64,000 nucleotides of DNA from Palleniella intestinalis (GTDB lineage: Bacteria; Bacteroidota; Bacteroidia; Bacteroidales; Bacteroidaceae): contig NZ_JABKKG010000001.1 of the NCBI RefSeq assembly GCF_013166595.1, positions 186,001-250,000 of the forward strand. The letters are read 5' to 3'. The translations under genes and the position numbers were made by a program. Positions 55,164 through 63,720 of the stretch are shown one piece after another. Within the stretch, counting starts at the first letter, position 1. The number at the start of each line of letters is the position of its first letter. Under the pieces are notes generated by a model, which was given only the letters and a program-made list of their open reading frames with translations, did no database searches and was not told the origin of the DNA.

Positions 55164-55775
55164 ATGATAAAGAATCTTATATTCGATTTTGGCAAAGTTC
55201 TTGTAGACTACGACTTTGAGATGTTTTTCCACAAATACATTCACGATGAGGAAAGATACCAAGAATTCCTGCCCATACTCTGCAATGAAGAGGTTCAGGA
55301 ACTGCTTGACAGAGAGGAAAAGCCTTTCGATGAGATTATGGAGGACATAATCCAAGACAACAGAAAGTTTGAGAATGAAATACGTATCTTCTGTAACAAG
55401 TATCCGGAATTGGTCACAAATGAAGTAGAAGGAATGAAAAACTTGTTGCTACATTTGAAGGACGAAGGGTTCAAACTGTACGGTCTGAGCAACTGGTGCA
55501 GCAAAGTATATCATACTATGAATCAGTTTGATATATTCCGACTGCTGGACGGTTACGTTATCTCCTCCGAAGAACATATTGTCAAACCGGAACCTGAAAT
55601 CTATCGGCAACTGTTCGACAAATTCAATCTAAAGCCGGAAGAGTGTGTCTTTACCGATGACCTGGAAATGAACATCATAGGGGCAAGGCAACTTGGTATG
55701 GCCGGTATTGTGTTCCATGATTCCGCACAATACGAAACACAACTCCGTAAGATTTTGAAAGATACAAACCCATAA
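55164..55775 (+). CDS. HAD-family hydrolase (YihX-like)
   Basis: A 203-residue cytosolic phosphatase of the haloacid dehalogenase superfamily, close to the group with glucose-1-phosphate or FMN phosphatases. Seen: motif I NLIFDFGKVLVDYD (first Asp nucleophile), motif II LYGLSNWC, motif III near KPEPEIY (Lys) and motif IV CVFTDDLEMNI. In motif I the second Asp of DxD is replaced by Gly, which is common in the DFGGVL subgroup. Start ATG 55164; the longer open frame overlaps oxyR. It follows oxyR closely (5 bases after the stop), so the two may be co-transcribed. Confidence 0.86.
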   Translation: MIKNLIFDFGKVLVDYDFEMFFHKYIHDEERYQEFLPILCNEEVQELLDREEKPFDEIMEDIIQDNRKFENEIRIFCNKYPELVTNEVEGMKNLLLHLKDEGFKLYGLSNWCSKVYHTMNQFDIFRLLDGYVISSEEHIVKPEPEIYRQLFDKFNLKPEECVFTDDLEMNIIGARQLGMAGIVFHDSAQYETQLRKILKDTNP

Positions 55776-55810
55776 TTCAACCTATTTGAGAACGACATGA
55801 CACAGATTGA

Positions 55811-56362
55811 ATGGGAAATAAACTGAAAAAAATGAATATCAAAAATATCCTCCACAACAGTTGCACAAAAGACACTGTTTCAATACGCAAGGCATGTCCT
55901 AATGATATCCCACGGCTCATGGAGATATTCTCCATTGCGCGCAAATTCATGAAAGACACAGGAAATCCCTGCCAATGGCCAGAGGATTATCCCGGCAAGG
56001 ACTTGCTTCTTGCCGACATCTGTCATGGCGACAGTTATGTATGCACATCAGGAGAAGAGATTGTGGCAACATTTGTGTTGCGTGATGGAAAGGATCCAAC
56101 ATACAATATTATATATAATGGTGCATGGACTAACGACAACCCCTACGCGACAATCCATAGGATTGCAAGTAGCGGAAAAACAAAAGGCATTTTCCTTCAT
56201 GTCATGCAATACGCAGTCCGACATCACGACACTATCAGGATAGACACTCACCGTGACAACAAACCTATGCAGCATGTCATCAATAAGGCAGGATTCCGAT
56301 ACTGTGGAATCATCCATTGCTGGAATGGTGATGAACGGTTGGCATATCAATATGACAAATGA
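55811..56362 (+). CDS. GNAT acetyltransferase
   Basis: A GNAT-fold N-acetyltransferase of 176-183 residues. Seen: the N-terminal VSIRKACPNDIPRLMEIF (typical GNAT strand 1 and helix), GEEIVATFVLRDG, YATIHRIASSGKTKGI (motif A, CoA-binding loop with R and G residues) and the C-terminal IDTHRDNKPMQHVINKAGFRYCG. The substrate is unknown. A start at ATG 55832 (MNIKNIL) is also possible, since the first seven residues are not conserved in character. It follows the HAD gene by 35 bases. Confidence 0.85.
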   Translation: MGNKLKKMNIKNILHNSCTKDTVSIRKACPNDIPRLMEIFSIARKFMKDTGNPCQWPEDYPGKDLLLADICHGDSYVCTSGEEIVATFVLRDGKDPTYNIIYNGAWTNDNPYATIHRIASSGKTKGIFLHVMQYAVRHHDTIRIDTHRDNKPMQHVINKAGFRYCGIIHCWNGDERLAYQYDK

Positions 56363-56379
56363 TAATGCAAATTGATAAG

Positions 56380-56919
56380 TTAGTACGCTGTTGTTCCTTC
56401 TGCAACCAAATCCTGCTTTCCGGCATTCACCTCTTTCATATATGTAGTTATGAGATTACGTACTTTGAGAGGGTTCTGCACAAAACTGACCTTATGGTTT
56501 GTTCCGCCACTGCCTACAAGCTCTATCGAACCGGTATTTACAATACGTTCCATGAACGACTGCTCAAAGTTCACAGTCTCTATCTTGAACAAAGGAATCT
56601 CTGTCAGTCTTATGTTAAAGATTCCGTCTTTCTGTATAAAGCGTGAGTCGGTAATGGCAAACTCTGTCTTCACTCTTAGGAAATAACCGAAGAAGACAGA
56701 AGCTAATCCTGATACGCACGCAATAATCCCCACTCCTACAAGAAGATTGACAGTTGCAGGCTCAAGGACATTCCCTGCGGCATAAGCAAGGCAGAACAGT
56801 CCCACAGCAACCAACAGTATACTCCATAGTGTATAGCGGAAATTAAAATACCAATGCAAGCGCCCTTTGTACATGATGCGCTCACCTTGTTCGAGTGTCT
56901 TTTCAATGAACTTTGCCAT
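56380..56919 (-). CDS. PH-domain membrane protein (YdbS/bPH2-like)
   Basis: A 179-residue inner-membrane protein: a short cytosolic start with GERIMYKGRLHWYF, two membrane segments (about 31-50 and 56-80) and a bacterial PH (bPH2) domain (TEFAITDSRFIQKDGIFNIRLTEIPLFKIETVNFEQSFMERIVNTGSIELVGSGG). Role unknown, and related proteins often occur as single genes. It lies next to rlmH, 18 bases after its stop, and probably shares its transcript. Confidence 0.85.
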   Translation of the reverse strand: MAKFIEKTLEQGERIMYKGRLHWYFNFRYTLWSILLVAVGLFCLAYAAGNVLEPATVNLLVGVGIIACVSGLASVFFGYFLRVKTEFAITDSRFIQKDGIFNIRLTEIPLFKIETVNFEQSFMERIVNTGSIELVGSGGTNHKVSFVQNPLKVRNLITTYMKEVNAGKQDLVAEGTTAY

Positions 56920-56937
56920 ATTTATTATTGCTTTGAT

Positions 56938-57408
56938 TTATTCGTGGTGATAAGGCTCTCCTTTTATTATTGTGCATGCTCTGTACAGCTGTTCACAGAA
57001 TATAAGGCGGACCATTTGGTGGGAGAAAGTCATTTTTGAAAGAGAAATCTTGGCATCTGCCCTGTCATATACGGAACGGGCAAAGCCATAAGGTCCTCCT
57101 ATGACAAAGACCAACCGGCGTGCAGTGTGCTGTTGGCGTTCAAGCCATGAAGCAAACTCTACAGAGCGAAACATTGTCCCTTGCTCGTCCAAGAGAACTA
57201 CAACGTCTGAAGATTGTACGGCTCTGAGAATCATTTCCGCCTCCTTCTCCTTCTGTTGTTCCTCACTGAGTGATTTGGTGTTCTTCAACTCAGGAATGGT
57301 AGTAATCACAAAAGGCATATAGTGCCCTATGCGCTCGGCATAATCCCCGATGCCTGCAATGAAATTCTTATTGACGGTCTTTCCCACCTGAATAAGTTCT
57401 GCTTTCAT
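56938..57408 (-). CDS. rlmH: 23S rRNA (pseudouridine1915-N3)-methyltransferase RlmH
   Basis: Methylates pseudouridine 1915 in the decoding region of the large subunit rRNA. 156 residues, the usual size. SPOUT features: DVVVLLDEQGTMFRSVEFASWL, the SAM-binding knot LVFVIGGPYGFARSVYDRAD and the C-terminal SHQMVRLIFCEQLYRACTIIKGEPYHHE. Its own promoter box (57492-57499) is divergent from that of the phosphohexomutase gene. Confidence 0.96.
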   Translation of the reverse strand: MKAELIQVGKTVNKNFIAGIGDYAERIGHYMPFVITTIPELKNTKSLSEEQQKEKEAEMILRAVQSSDVVVLLDEQGTMFRSVEFASWLERQQHTARRLVFVIGGPYGFARSVYDRADAKISLSKMTFSHQMVRLIFCEQLYRACTIIKGEPYHHE

Positions 57409-57491
57409 ATATCTTTTTATCTGTAAATTCGTGAACCAATCCGCATAAACAGCATTGCCTATAACAAATCGCCGATACGGTTTATCTGCTG

Positions 57492-57499
57492 CAAAATTA
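57492..57499 (-). promoter_or_regulatory. -7 promoter box for rlmH
   Basis: On the minus strand TAATTTTG, 84 bases before the rlmH start. No TTTG at -33 seen. The remainder of the 57409-57619 gap shows only the promoter of the next gene. Confidence 0.45.
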
Positions 57500-57538
57500 A
57501 TAAATAATTGGGGAATCTCAGAACTTTTCCCATGAAAA

Positions 57539-57570
57539 TTTGCTCATTCCAAAAGAAATAATTAATTTTG
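57539..57570 (+). promoter_or_regulatory. Full Bacteroidetes-type promoter of the phosphohexomutase gene
   Basis: TTTG (57539-57542), 20 bases, TAATTTTG (57563-57570). Transcription would start near 57574, giving a leader of about 46 bases before ATG 57620. Confidence 0.75.
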
Positions 57571-57619
57571 TAGCAATATAAAAGTAATATTTCATTAATT
57601 AATATAAAACCTAAAAACT

Positions 57620-59362
57620 ATGGCAAACAACACAGAACTTGTAGCCCAGTGCCGTCAGAGAGCACAAGAATGGCTGTCACCATCATTTGACGAGCAAACA
57701 CGCGCTGAGGTTCAGGCACTGCTTGACGCAGAAGACCCGACAGCGCTCATCGATGCATTCTACCAGTCTTTGGAATTCGGAACAGGTGGACTTCGTGGCA
57801 TCATGGGGGTAGGAACCAACCGCATGAACAAGTACATCGTCGGTATGGCGACACAGGGATTTGCAAATTATGTACTGAAGGCTTTCCCGGGACGTACTGA
57901 CCTTGCGGCTGTTGTAGGACATGACTGTCGTAACAACGGACGTGAATATGCTGAGACTGTCGCTGCAATATTCTCTGCTAACGGCATAAAGGTTTATCTC
58001 TTTGAAAGCCTGCGCCCTACTCCTGAAATTTCTTTCGCTATCCGTCAGCTTGGCGCACAGTGCGGTGTAAATGTAACAGCTTCCCACAATCCGAAAGAAT
58101 ACAACGGATACAAGGCTTACTGGGAAGACGGTGCACAGGTTCTCTCACCACATGACACAGGTATCATCGAAGAGGTGAACAAAGTAAAGATTGAGGATGT
58201 CAAGTTTGAAGCTAATCCAGACCTCATCAAAATCATCGGTGGCGAGATGGATTTCGACTATATGACAGCCGTCAAGGAAGGTATGGTCGACCAGGATGTT
58301 ATCCTTCGTAACAAAGACCTCAACATCGTCTATTCAGCAATGCATGGTACAGGACGCGTACTTGTTCCGCTATGTCTGCGCTCTTGGGGATTCCAGAACA
58401 TCAATGTCGTGCCGGAGCAGATGGTTATCGACGGCAATTTCCCTACTGTCGTATCACCAAACCCTGAGAATGCCGAGGCTATGACTCTTGGCATGAAGCT
58501 CGGTACAAAGCTCAATGCCGACCTCGTTGTTGCAACAGACCCTGATGCTGACCGTCTCGCAATAGTATGCCGCAACGGACAGGGCGAATGGCAGATTCTC
58601 AACGGCAACCAAACAGCGTGCATGTTCTACTGGTACACTATCAAGAACAAGAAGGCTCTCGGACAGCTTAAGGATTCAGACTTCATGGTCAAGACTATTG
58701 TGACATCTGAGCTTATCGCCAAGATTGCAAAGAAGAATGGCGTGGAGTGCTTCGATGAGTACACTGGTTTCAAGTGGATTGCATACCGCATACGCGAACT
58801 CGAAGGAAAGCGCAAGTACATTGGTGGCGGTGAGGAATCATTCGGTTATCTGCCTTACGACAAAGTGCGTGACAAGGACGCTCCTGCATCAATCTGCCTC
58901 ATCTGTGAGATTGCAGCTTGGGCAAAGGATCAGGGCAAGACTCTCTTCGACTTGCTTCTTGACATCTACAAGGAATATGGTTTCCAGAAAGAGACTACAA
59001 TCAATGTAGTTAAGCCTGGAAAATCTGGTGCTGACGAAATCAAACAGATGATGGAGAATTTCCGTCAGACTCCTCCAACAGAGATTGCAGGTTCAAAGGT
59101 TATTCTTACAAAGGACTACAAGACATTGAAGATGAACGACAATGGTGTGGAGAAGGATTTCGAAATGCCAGCGACATCCAATGTTCTTCAGTGGTTCACA
59201 GAAGATGGTCTGAAAGTTTCCGTACGCCCTTCAGGCACAGAGCCAAAGATTAAGTTCTACTGTGAGGTTCCTGTTCCGGGTGAATTTGACGGCGACTACA
59301 ATGCTGCAACAGCAAAGGCTGACGCTCGTGTTGAGGAAATAAAGAAAGCTCTCGGCCTTTAA
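57620..59362 (+). CDS. Phosphohexomutase (phosphoglucomutase/phosphomannomutase family)
   Basis: Interconverts hexose 1- and 6-phosphates (glucose or mannose) in the cytosol. 580 residues. Seen: FGTGGLRGIMGVG, the phosphoserine loop TASHNPKEYNGYK (Ser155), the metal loop TDPDADRLAIV, the sugar loop GGGEESFGYLPYDKVRDKD and the phosphate-binding RPSGTEPKIKFY near the C-terminus. Codon use is strongly biased, like nifJ, suggesting high expression. The length and sequence fit the bacterial alpha-D-phosphohexomutase type rather than eukaryote-like PGM. Preference between glucose and mannose cannot be read here. Confidence 0.95.
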   Translation: MANNTELVAQCRQRAQEWLSPSFDEQTRAEVQALLDAEDPTALIDAFYQSLEFGTGGLRGIMGVGTNRMNKYIVGMATQGFANYVLKAFPGRTDLAAVVGHDCRNNGREYAETVAAIFSANGIKVYLFESLRPTPEISFAIRQLGAQCGVNVTASHNPKEYNGYKAYWEDGAQVLSPHDTGIIEEVNKVKIEDVKFEANPDLIKIIGGEMDFDYMTAVKEGMVDQDVILRNKDLNIVYSAMHGTGRVLVPLCLRSWGFQNINVVPEQMVIDGNFPTVVSPNPENAEAMTLGMKLGTKLNADLVVATDPDADRLAIVCRNGQGEWQILNGNQTACMFYWYTIKNKKALGQLKDSDFMVKTIVTSELIAKIAKKNGVECFDEYTGFKWIAYRIRELEGKRKYIGGGEESFGYLPYDKVRDKDAPASICLICEIAAWAKDQGKTLFDLLLDIYKEYGFQKETTINVVKPGKSGADEIKQMMENFRQTPPTEIAGSKVILTKDYKTLKMNDNGVEKDFEMPATSNVLQWFTEDGLKVSVRPSGTEPKIKFYCEVPVPGEFDGDYNAATAKADARVEEIKKALGL

Positions 59363-59371
59363 CCCTGCGGA

Positions 59372-59920
59372 ATGGAAAACAAAGAATATTTAGATAAATT
59401 TGAAGAGGGTATACACAAGGCTGTATACCTTCTTCTTTTAAGAGGAAATCTCATTGATGAACGCATGCCGGACATGCCGGACATCGACAGCCAATGGGAA
59501 AGTATCGCCACAGAATATCTGCCTGATGGCATACGTGAATTTCAGAATTATCCTTTGGTCTCTCTTGGCTGGATGATGTATGTAGGCATGGCTGTCGCAC
59601 ATCTTTGGGACAAGGATTGGGTAAAAGCTCTCGGCGCAGGTAATCTGTACACTTACATGCGCTCACTACGAGGTTATGACCTCATGGATGAGGCTATACG
59701 TGAAAAAGTTCTCAATCTGAAAGGAGAAAAATACAACGCTGTAGAAAAGATTGTCGGCAACTGCTCGCAAACAGCATTGGACATCCTAAGGAAAGAAAAC
59801 ATTGAGCCGGGAACACCGATGGCTTTCCATGCATACCTTCGCACACTGAAGGAAATGTATCGTCTTGGTGCTGCCACAGAACTGTTCCGCCTGGGCTACA
59901 GAATGAGATTAATGTCATAG
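59372..59920 (+). CDS. Conserved hypothetical protein
   Basis: I do not recognise this 182-residue protein, although its style is typical of conserved Bacteroidales proteins. It is a soluble, mostly helical protein with no signal peptide. Phrases that stand out are LPDGIREFQNYPLVSLGWMMYVGMAVAHLWDKDW and TYMRSLRGYDLMDEAI. The hydrophobic YVGMAVAHLW stretch may be buried rather than membrane-spanning. It follows the phosphohexomutase gene by only 9 bases, so it is co-transcribed, and precedes the nitrilase-family gene by 27 bases. Function unknown. Confidence 0.78.
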   Translation: MENKEYLDKFEEGIHKAVYLLLLRGNLIDERMPDMPDIDSQWESIATEYLPDGIREFQNYPLVSLGWMMYVGMAVAHLWDKDWVKALGAGNLYTYMRSLRGYDLMDEAIREKVLNLKGEKYNAVEKIVGNCSQTALDILRKENIEPGTPMAFHAYLRTLKEMYRLGAATELFRLGYRMRLMS

Positions 59921-59947
59921 GATTAACGTTCAAAAACCCATAACAAG

Positions 59948-60691
59948 ATGAAAGTTACACTGATACAAATGGACATAAAATGGGCTGATTCTGCTGCCAA
60001 TCAAAAAGCAGCAGAACAAGCCATACTTAATGCTCCAAAATCCGATATATACATACTTCCGGAAATGTGGAGTACTGGTTTTGCAACACACCCTGAAAAC
60101 ATAGCCGAGTCTGATGGCAAGTCTTTAGCATGGATGAATAAAATGTCAAAAGAACTTGATGCTGCCGTCTGCGGAAGCATTGCTGTATACGAAAACGGGC
60201 ATTTCTATAATAGGTTCTACTTCGTTACACCAGACAATGAGCCACGACATTACGACAAACACCATCTGTTCACATACGGGAATGAACACCATTCCTATAC
60301 ATCTGGCGACAAACGTGTTATTGTCACATGGAGAGGTGTCCGCTTCCTGCTACAAATATGCTATGACCTACGCTTTCCTTGTTTCTCAAGGAATAAGAAT
60401 GACTATGATGCTATTATATACGTTGCTTCATGGCCTGAAAGCCGAATACATGTATGGAATACTCTCCTTTGTGCTCGCGCCATTGAAAACCAATGCTATG
60501 TGATAGGCGTGAATCGCATTGGCAATGATCCAACATGCAAATACAACGGCTGTTCTAAAGCTTATGATGCCTACGGACGCATCATGGTTTCCTGTGATGA
60601 TAACTGTGCTACAACAATGACTTTTGACATAGATATGGAGAAACTGAATTCTTTCAGAAAGAAATTTCCTGTACTTCATGACAGAGATTAA
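59948..60691 (+). CDS. Nitrilase-family amidase (YafV/omega-amidase-like)
   Basis: A carbon-nitrogen hydrolase of 247 residues with the catalytic triad Glu39 (LPEMW), Lys104 (HYDKHHLF) and Cys138 (QICYDLRFP). Its length and the TGFATHPE segment fit the YafV/omega-amidase group, which removes alpha-ketoglutaramate-like side products of transamination in the cytosol (known of the family). The specific substrate is inferred. It follows the hypothetical gene by 27 bases and ends just before the converging RNA methyltransferase gene. Confidence 0.87.
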   Translation: MKVTLIQMDIKWADSAANQKAAEQAILNAPKSDIYILPEMWSTGFATHPENIAESDGKSLAWMNKMSKELDAAVCGSIAVYENGHFYNRFYFVTPDNEPRHYDKHHLFTYGNEHHSYTSGDKRVIVTWRGVRFLLQICYDLRFPCFSRNKNDYDAIIYVASWPESRIHVWNTLLCARAIENQCYVIGVNRIGNDPTCKYNGCSKAYDAYGRIMVSCDDNCATTMTFDIDMEKLNSFRKKFPVLHDRD

Positions 60692-60705
60692 ATACATCTT
60701 GTTCC

Positions 60706-61530
60706 TTATCTCCTTAGAGCAAAACAAGTTATAGCGGTTGCTATAGCAACATTGAGCGAGTCGGCAGTCTCCCTACCCTTTGGATAATTCGGTATTAATA
60801 GTTTATGGCTCACTCTTGCAGCTATGTCAGGAGAAATGCCATTACCTTCATTGCCCATAATGACCAGACCGTGGTTTTCCAACGGTTGTGTCGTTATATC
60901 TTTTCCATCAAGCAATGTTCCATAAACAGGAAAACGTTTGCCGGAGGACGAGAGCGAAGAGTTGTAGGACTCTATCTCATCAAGCAAATCATGAAGATTG
61001 CAATAACTGATTTTCACCCGTGCTATGCTTCCCATTGTAGCCTGAACCACTTTCGGATTCCAAGCATCGACAGTATCGGACGAACAGTATATGCGCTCTA
61101 TGCCAAACCAGTCTGCTATACGGATTATAGTTCCCAGATTGCCAGGATCTTGTACAGAATCAAGCGCAATGGCAAGGCTGTTGCTCCCCTCCAACTGCAA
61201 AGCCGGCAGCAATGCACCGCCATTGCATAGGCAGTCACCATAATTTGAAAGATTCCTGTTGAAGACAGCCAATACCTGCTGAGGATGTTGCAGGAAAGAG
61301 ACTTTTGCCAGCTCCTCCTGACACACCGGAATAATTTCGATGCCCTTATTCTCAAGCACATCTCCTTGTTCCCCAAGCCATTGGTCTGTGGCAACAATGA
61401 TTTTCGGGGATGCGACTTTCATCAAATCCCCTACAACCTTTGGACCTTCTGCCACAAAAAGCCCCTCTTCCTTTCTGGCTTTCTTATGCTCTAAAGCGCG
61501 TATGAATTTTATTTTTGCTTTGCTAATCAT
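60706..61530 (-). CDS. TrmH/SpoU-family RNA methyltransferase
   Basis: A 274-residue SPOUT methyltransferase that probably 2'-O-methylates rRNA or tRNA. Seen: an N-terminal substrate-binding segment (KIKFIRALEHKKARKEEGLFVAEGPKVVGDLM, as in RlmB-like enzymes), motif 1 ALDSVQDPGNLGTIIRIADWFGI, motif 2 LVIMGNEGNGIS and motif 3 IPNYPKGRETADSLNVAIATAI. Start ATG 61530, because the reading frame's TTG one codon earlier is unlikely. Sits 9 bases after the ClpC-like gene stop and may be co-transcribed. The exact target base is not known. Confidence 0.9.
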   Translation of the reverse strand: MISKAKIKFIRALEHKKARKEEGLFVAEGPKVVGDLMKVASPKIIVATDQWLGEQGDVLENKGIEIIPVCQEELAKVSFLQHPQQVLAVFNRNLSNYGDCLCNGGALLPALQLEGSNSLAIALDSVQDPGNLGTIIRIADWFGIERIYCSSDTVDAWNPKVVQATMGSIARVKISYCNLHDLLDEIESYNSSLSSSGKRFPVYGTLLDGKDITTQPLENHGLVIMGNEGNGISPDIAARVSHKLLIPNYPKGRETADSLNVAIATAITCFALRR

Positions 61531-61539
61531 CAAATGAAA

Positions 61540-63705
61540 CTATTTGGAGGATAAGTTACTTACACTGAAAACCAATTTTTCCGAGTTTTTCGGCTTACCG
61601 ACTTTTATGACATCCCCTTGTTGCAGAGTGCCGTCAAGCAAGAGGTTACACAGTTCATCTTCAACATACTGCTGCACAGCACGTTTCAATGGACGTGCAC
61701 CATACTGCACATCGTAGCCTTTCTCTGCCACAAACTCCTTTGCCTTATCCGACATTTTGAGTTTGTATCCCAATTCCGCGACACGTGCATAAAGGCTTTT
61801 CATCTCTATGTCGATAATCTGCTTTATAGAGTCAAGGGACAATTGCTCAAACATAACTATCTCGTCAAGACGGTTAAGGAATTCCGGAGCAAACTGTTTT
61901 TTCAATGCCTTCTCAATGATTGAGCGTGCATAGTCGCTATTGATATTCCCGTCAGATACTACAGCACCGAATCCTATTCCACGTGAGAATTCCTTCAGCT
62001 GACGCGTGCCGGCATTTGAGGTCATGATAACTATGGTATTGCGGAAATCAATCAACCGTCCGTTGCCATCAGTCAGTCTGCCTTCATCAAGCACCTGAAG
62101 AAGAAGATTGAAAATATTCTGGTGAGCTTTCTCAATCTCGTCAAGAAGGACAACGGAATACGGATGTCGCCATACACGTTCTGTCAACTGACCGCCTTCG
62201 TCATATCCGACATATCCGGGAGGAGCTCCAACAAGCCGAGAGGTGTTGAATGACTCATTGAATTCCGACATATCAACACGTATAAGAGAATCTGCGGATC
62301 CAAACACTTCTCTCGCCAACTGTTGGGCAAGGTATGTCTTACCTACTCCTGTAGGTCCAAGGAATAGGAATGCACCTATCGGACGATTGTGGGAACGCAA
62401 TCCGAGACTATTACGGCGAATAGCACGCACACAGGTTTCCACTGCCTTATCCTGACCGATGACACTGCCTTTAAGAATATCTCCTAATCTACGTAACCGA
62501 ACATTGTCTCCTTCACTTATCTGAGACACAGGAACACCGGATATCAACGATACGACCTCACAGACATCTTTCTCCGTCACAGTTACATAATTCGTGGCAT
62601 CATCATCACCGTAAGTCTGTAACAGAAGAAGCCGGCGCTCTAACTCTTCCTGTCTGTCGCGCAAGGCTGCGGCAAGTTCAAAGTTCTGCTGCACAACAGC
62701 AGACTTCTTCTTCTGACGCACCTCTGCAAGTTCATTCTCAAGGTTTCTCTGCTTTGGCGATATGACAGCTGTACGGAGATGTACACGTGAACCGACCTCG
62801 TCAAGAGCATCAATAGCTTTGTCCGGAAACACGCGGTCAGTAATGTAGCGTTGTGTCTGCACAACACAAGCACGTACCACTTCCTGTGGATATATCACAT
62901 GGTGATACTGTTGATAACGTGCTTTGATATTCTCCAATATTTCAATTGTTTCTTCCTCTGAAGTGGGATTGACAATAATCTTCTGAAAACGACGCTCTAA
63001 AGCACCATCTTTCTCTATGGATTTTCTGTATTCATCAAGCGTCGTAGCGCCAATGCACTGCACCGTACCTCTTGCAAGAGCCGGCTTCAGAATATTTGCC
63101 GCATCCATTGTTCCTGAAGCCGAACCGGCTCCCATCAATGTATGTATTTCATCAATGAAAACAATAACATCAGGACTCTGTTCCAATTCGGAAATAATTC
63201 CCTTCATACGTTTCTCAAAATCACCACGGTACTGTGTCCCGGCAACCACACTTGTAAGGTCAAGGGAAAGTATCCTTTTACCACGCAGCACCGGAGAGGA
63301 TGTCCCGTCTGCTATCTGCTGTGCAAGTCCCTCAACAATAGCACTCTTACCAACACCAGGGTCACCAATCAGGACAGGATTGTTCTTTTTTCTTCTACCC
63401 AAGATTTCAACAAGACGATATACTTCCTTGTCCCTACCGACAACAGGGTCAAGTTTATGCTCTGCTGCCGATTTGGTCAGGTCATGACTGTACTTATCAA
63501 GAAATGGTGTCTTGGTATTACCGGGACGTCCTATCATCAAAGATTCATCTGCACGTTCACGACGTGCAGCATTTGCAAAAGAATTATGAAGTGCACGTGA
63601 TGCTTGTTGGAACATCTCACGCATCTCTCTTGCCATTTCCTCTGCAGGGTCTTTTCCGTCATCATTACGGTCATCATCTATAGGGTCAAACTCTTGTTCT
63701 ATCAT
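61540..63705 (-). CDS. ClpC-type AAA+ ATPase lacking the N-domain
   Basis: A double-ring Clp ATPase of 721 residues. Seen: AAA domain 1 with Walker A GDPGVGKS (114-121), FIDEIHTLMGAG and the DEYRKSIEKDGALERRF loop; a UVR-type middle region (QNFELAAALRDRQEELERRL); AAA domain 2 with GPTGVGKT (near 449-456), LLDEIEKAH and EFLNRLDEIVMF. The UVR segment fits ClpC. The usual Clp-N repeat domain (about 140 residues) is missing and replaced by an acidic stretch (about 66 residues) rich in Asp/Glu. An IGF-type ClpP loop is suggested by SRGIGFGAV. Start ATG 63705, 15 bases after the TamB-like gene stop. Confidence 0.9.
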   Translation of the reverse strand: MIEQEFDPIDDDRNDDGKDPAEEMAREMREMFQQASRALHNSFANAARRERADESLMIGRPGNTKTPFLDKYSHDLTKSAAEHKLDPVVGRDKEVYRLVEILGRRKKNNPVLIGDPGVGKSAIVEGLAQQIADGTSSPVLRGKRILSLDLTSVVAGTQYRGDFEKRMKGIISELEQSPDVIVFIDEIHTLMGAGSASGTMDAANILKPALARGTVQCIGATTLDEYRKSIEKDGALERRFQKIIVNPTSEEETIEILENIKARYQQYHHVIYPQEVVRACVVQTQRYITDRVFPDKAIDALDEVGSRVHLRTAVISPKQRNLENELAEVRQKKKSAVVQQNFELAAALRDRQEELERRLLLLQTYGDDDATNYVTVTEKDVCEVVSLISGVPVSQISEGDNVRLRRLGDILKGSVIGQDKAVETCVRAIRRNSLGLRSHNRPIGAFLFLGPTGVGKTYLAQQLAREVFGSADSLIRVDMSEFNESFNTSRLVGAPPGYVGYDEGGQLTERVWRHPYSVVLLDEIEKAHQNIFNLLLQVLDEGRLTDGNGRLIDFRNTIVIMTSNAGTRQLKEFSRGIGFGAVVSDGNINSDYARSIIEKALKKQFAPEFLNRLDEIVMFEQLSLDSIKQIIDIEMKSLYARVAELGYKLKMSDKAKEFVAEKGYDVQYGARPLKRAVQQYVEDELCNLLLDGTLQQGDVIKVGKPKNSEKLVFSVSNLSSK

Positions 63706-63720
63706 ATTCTCTAATTCTAT

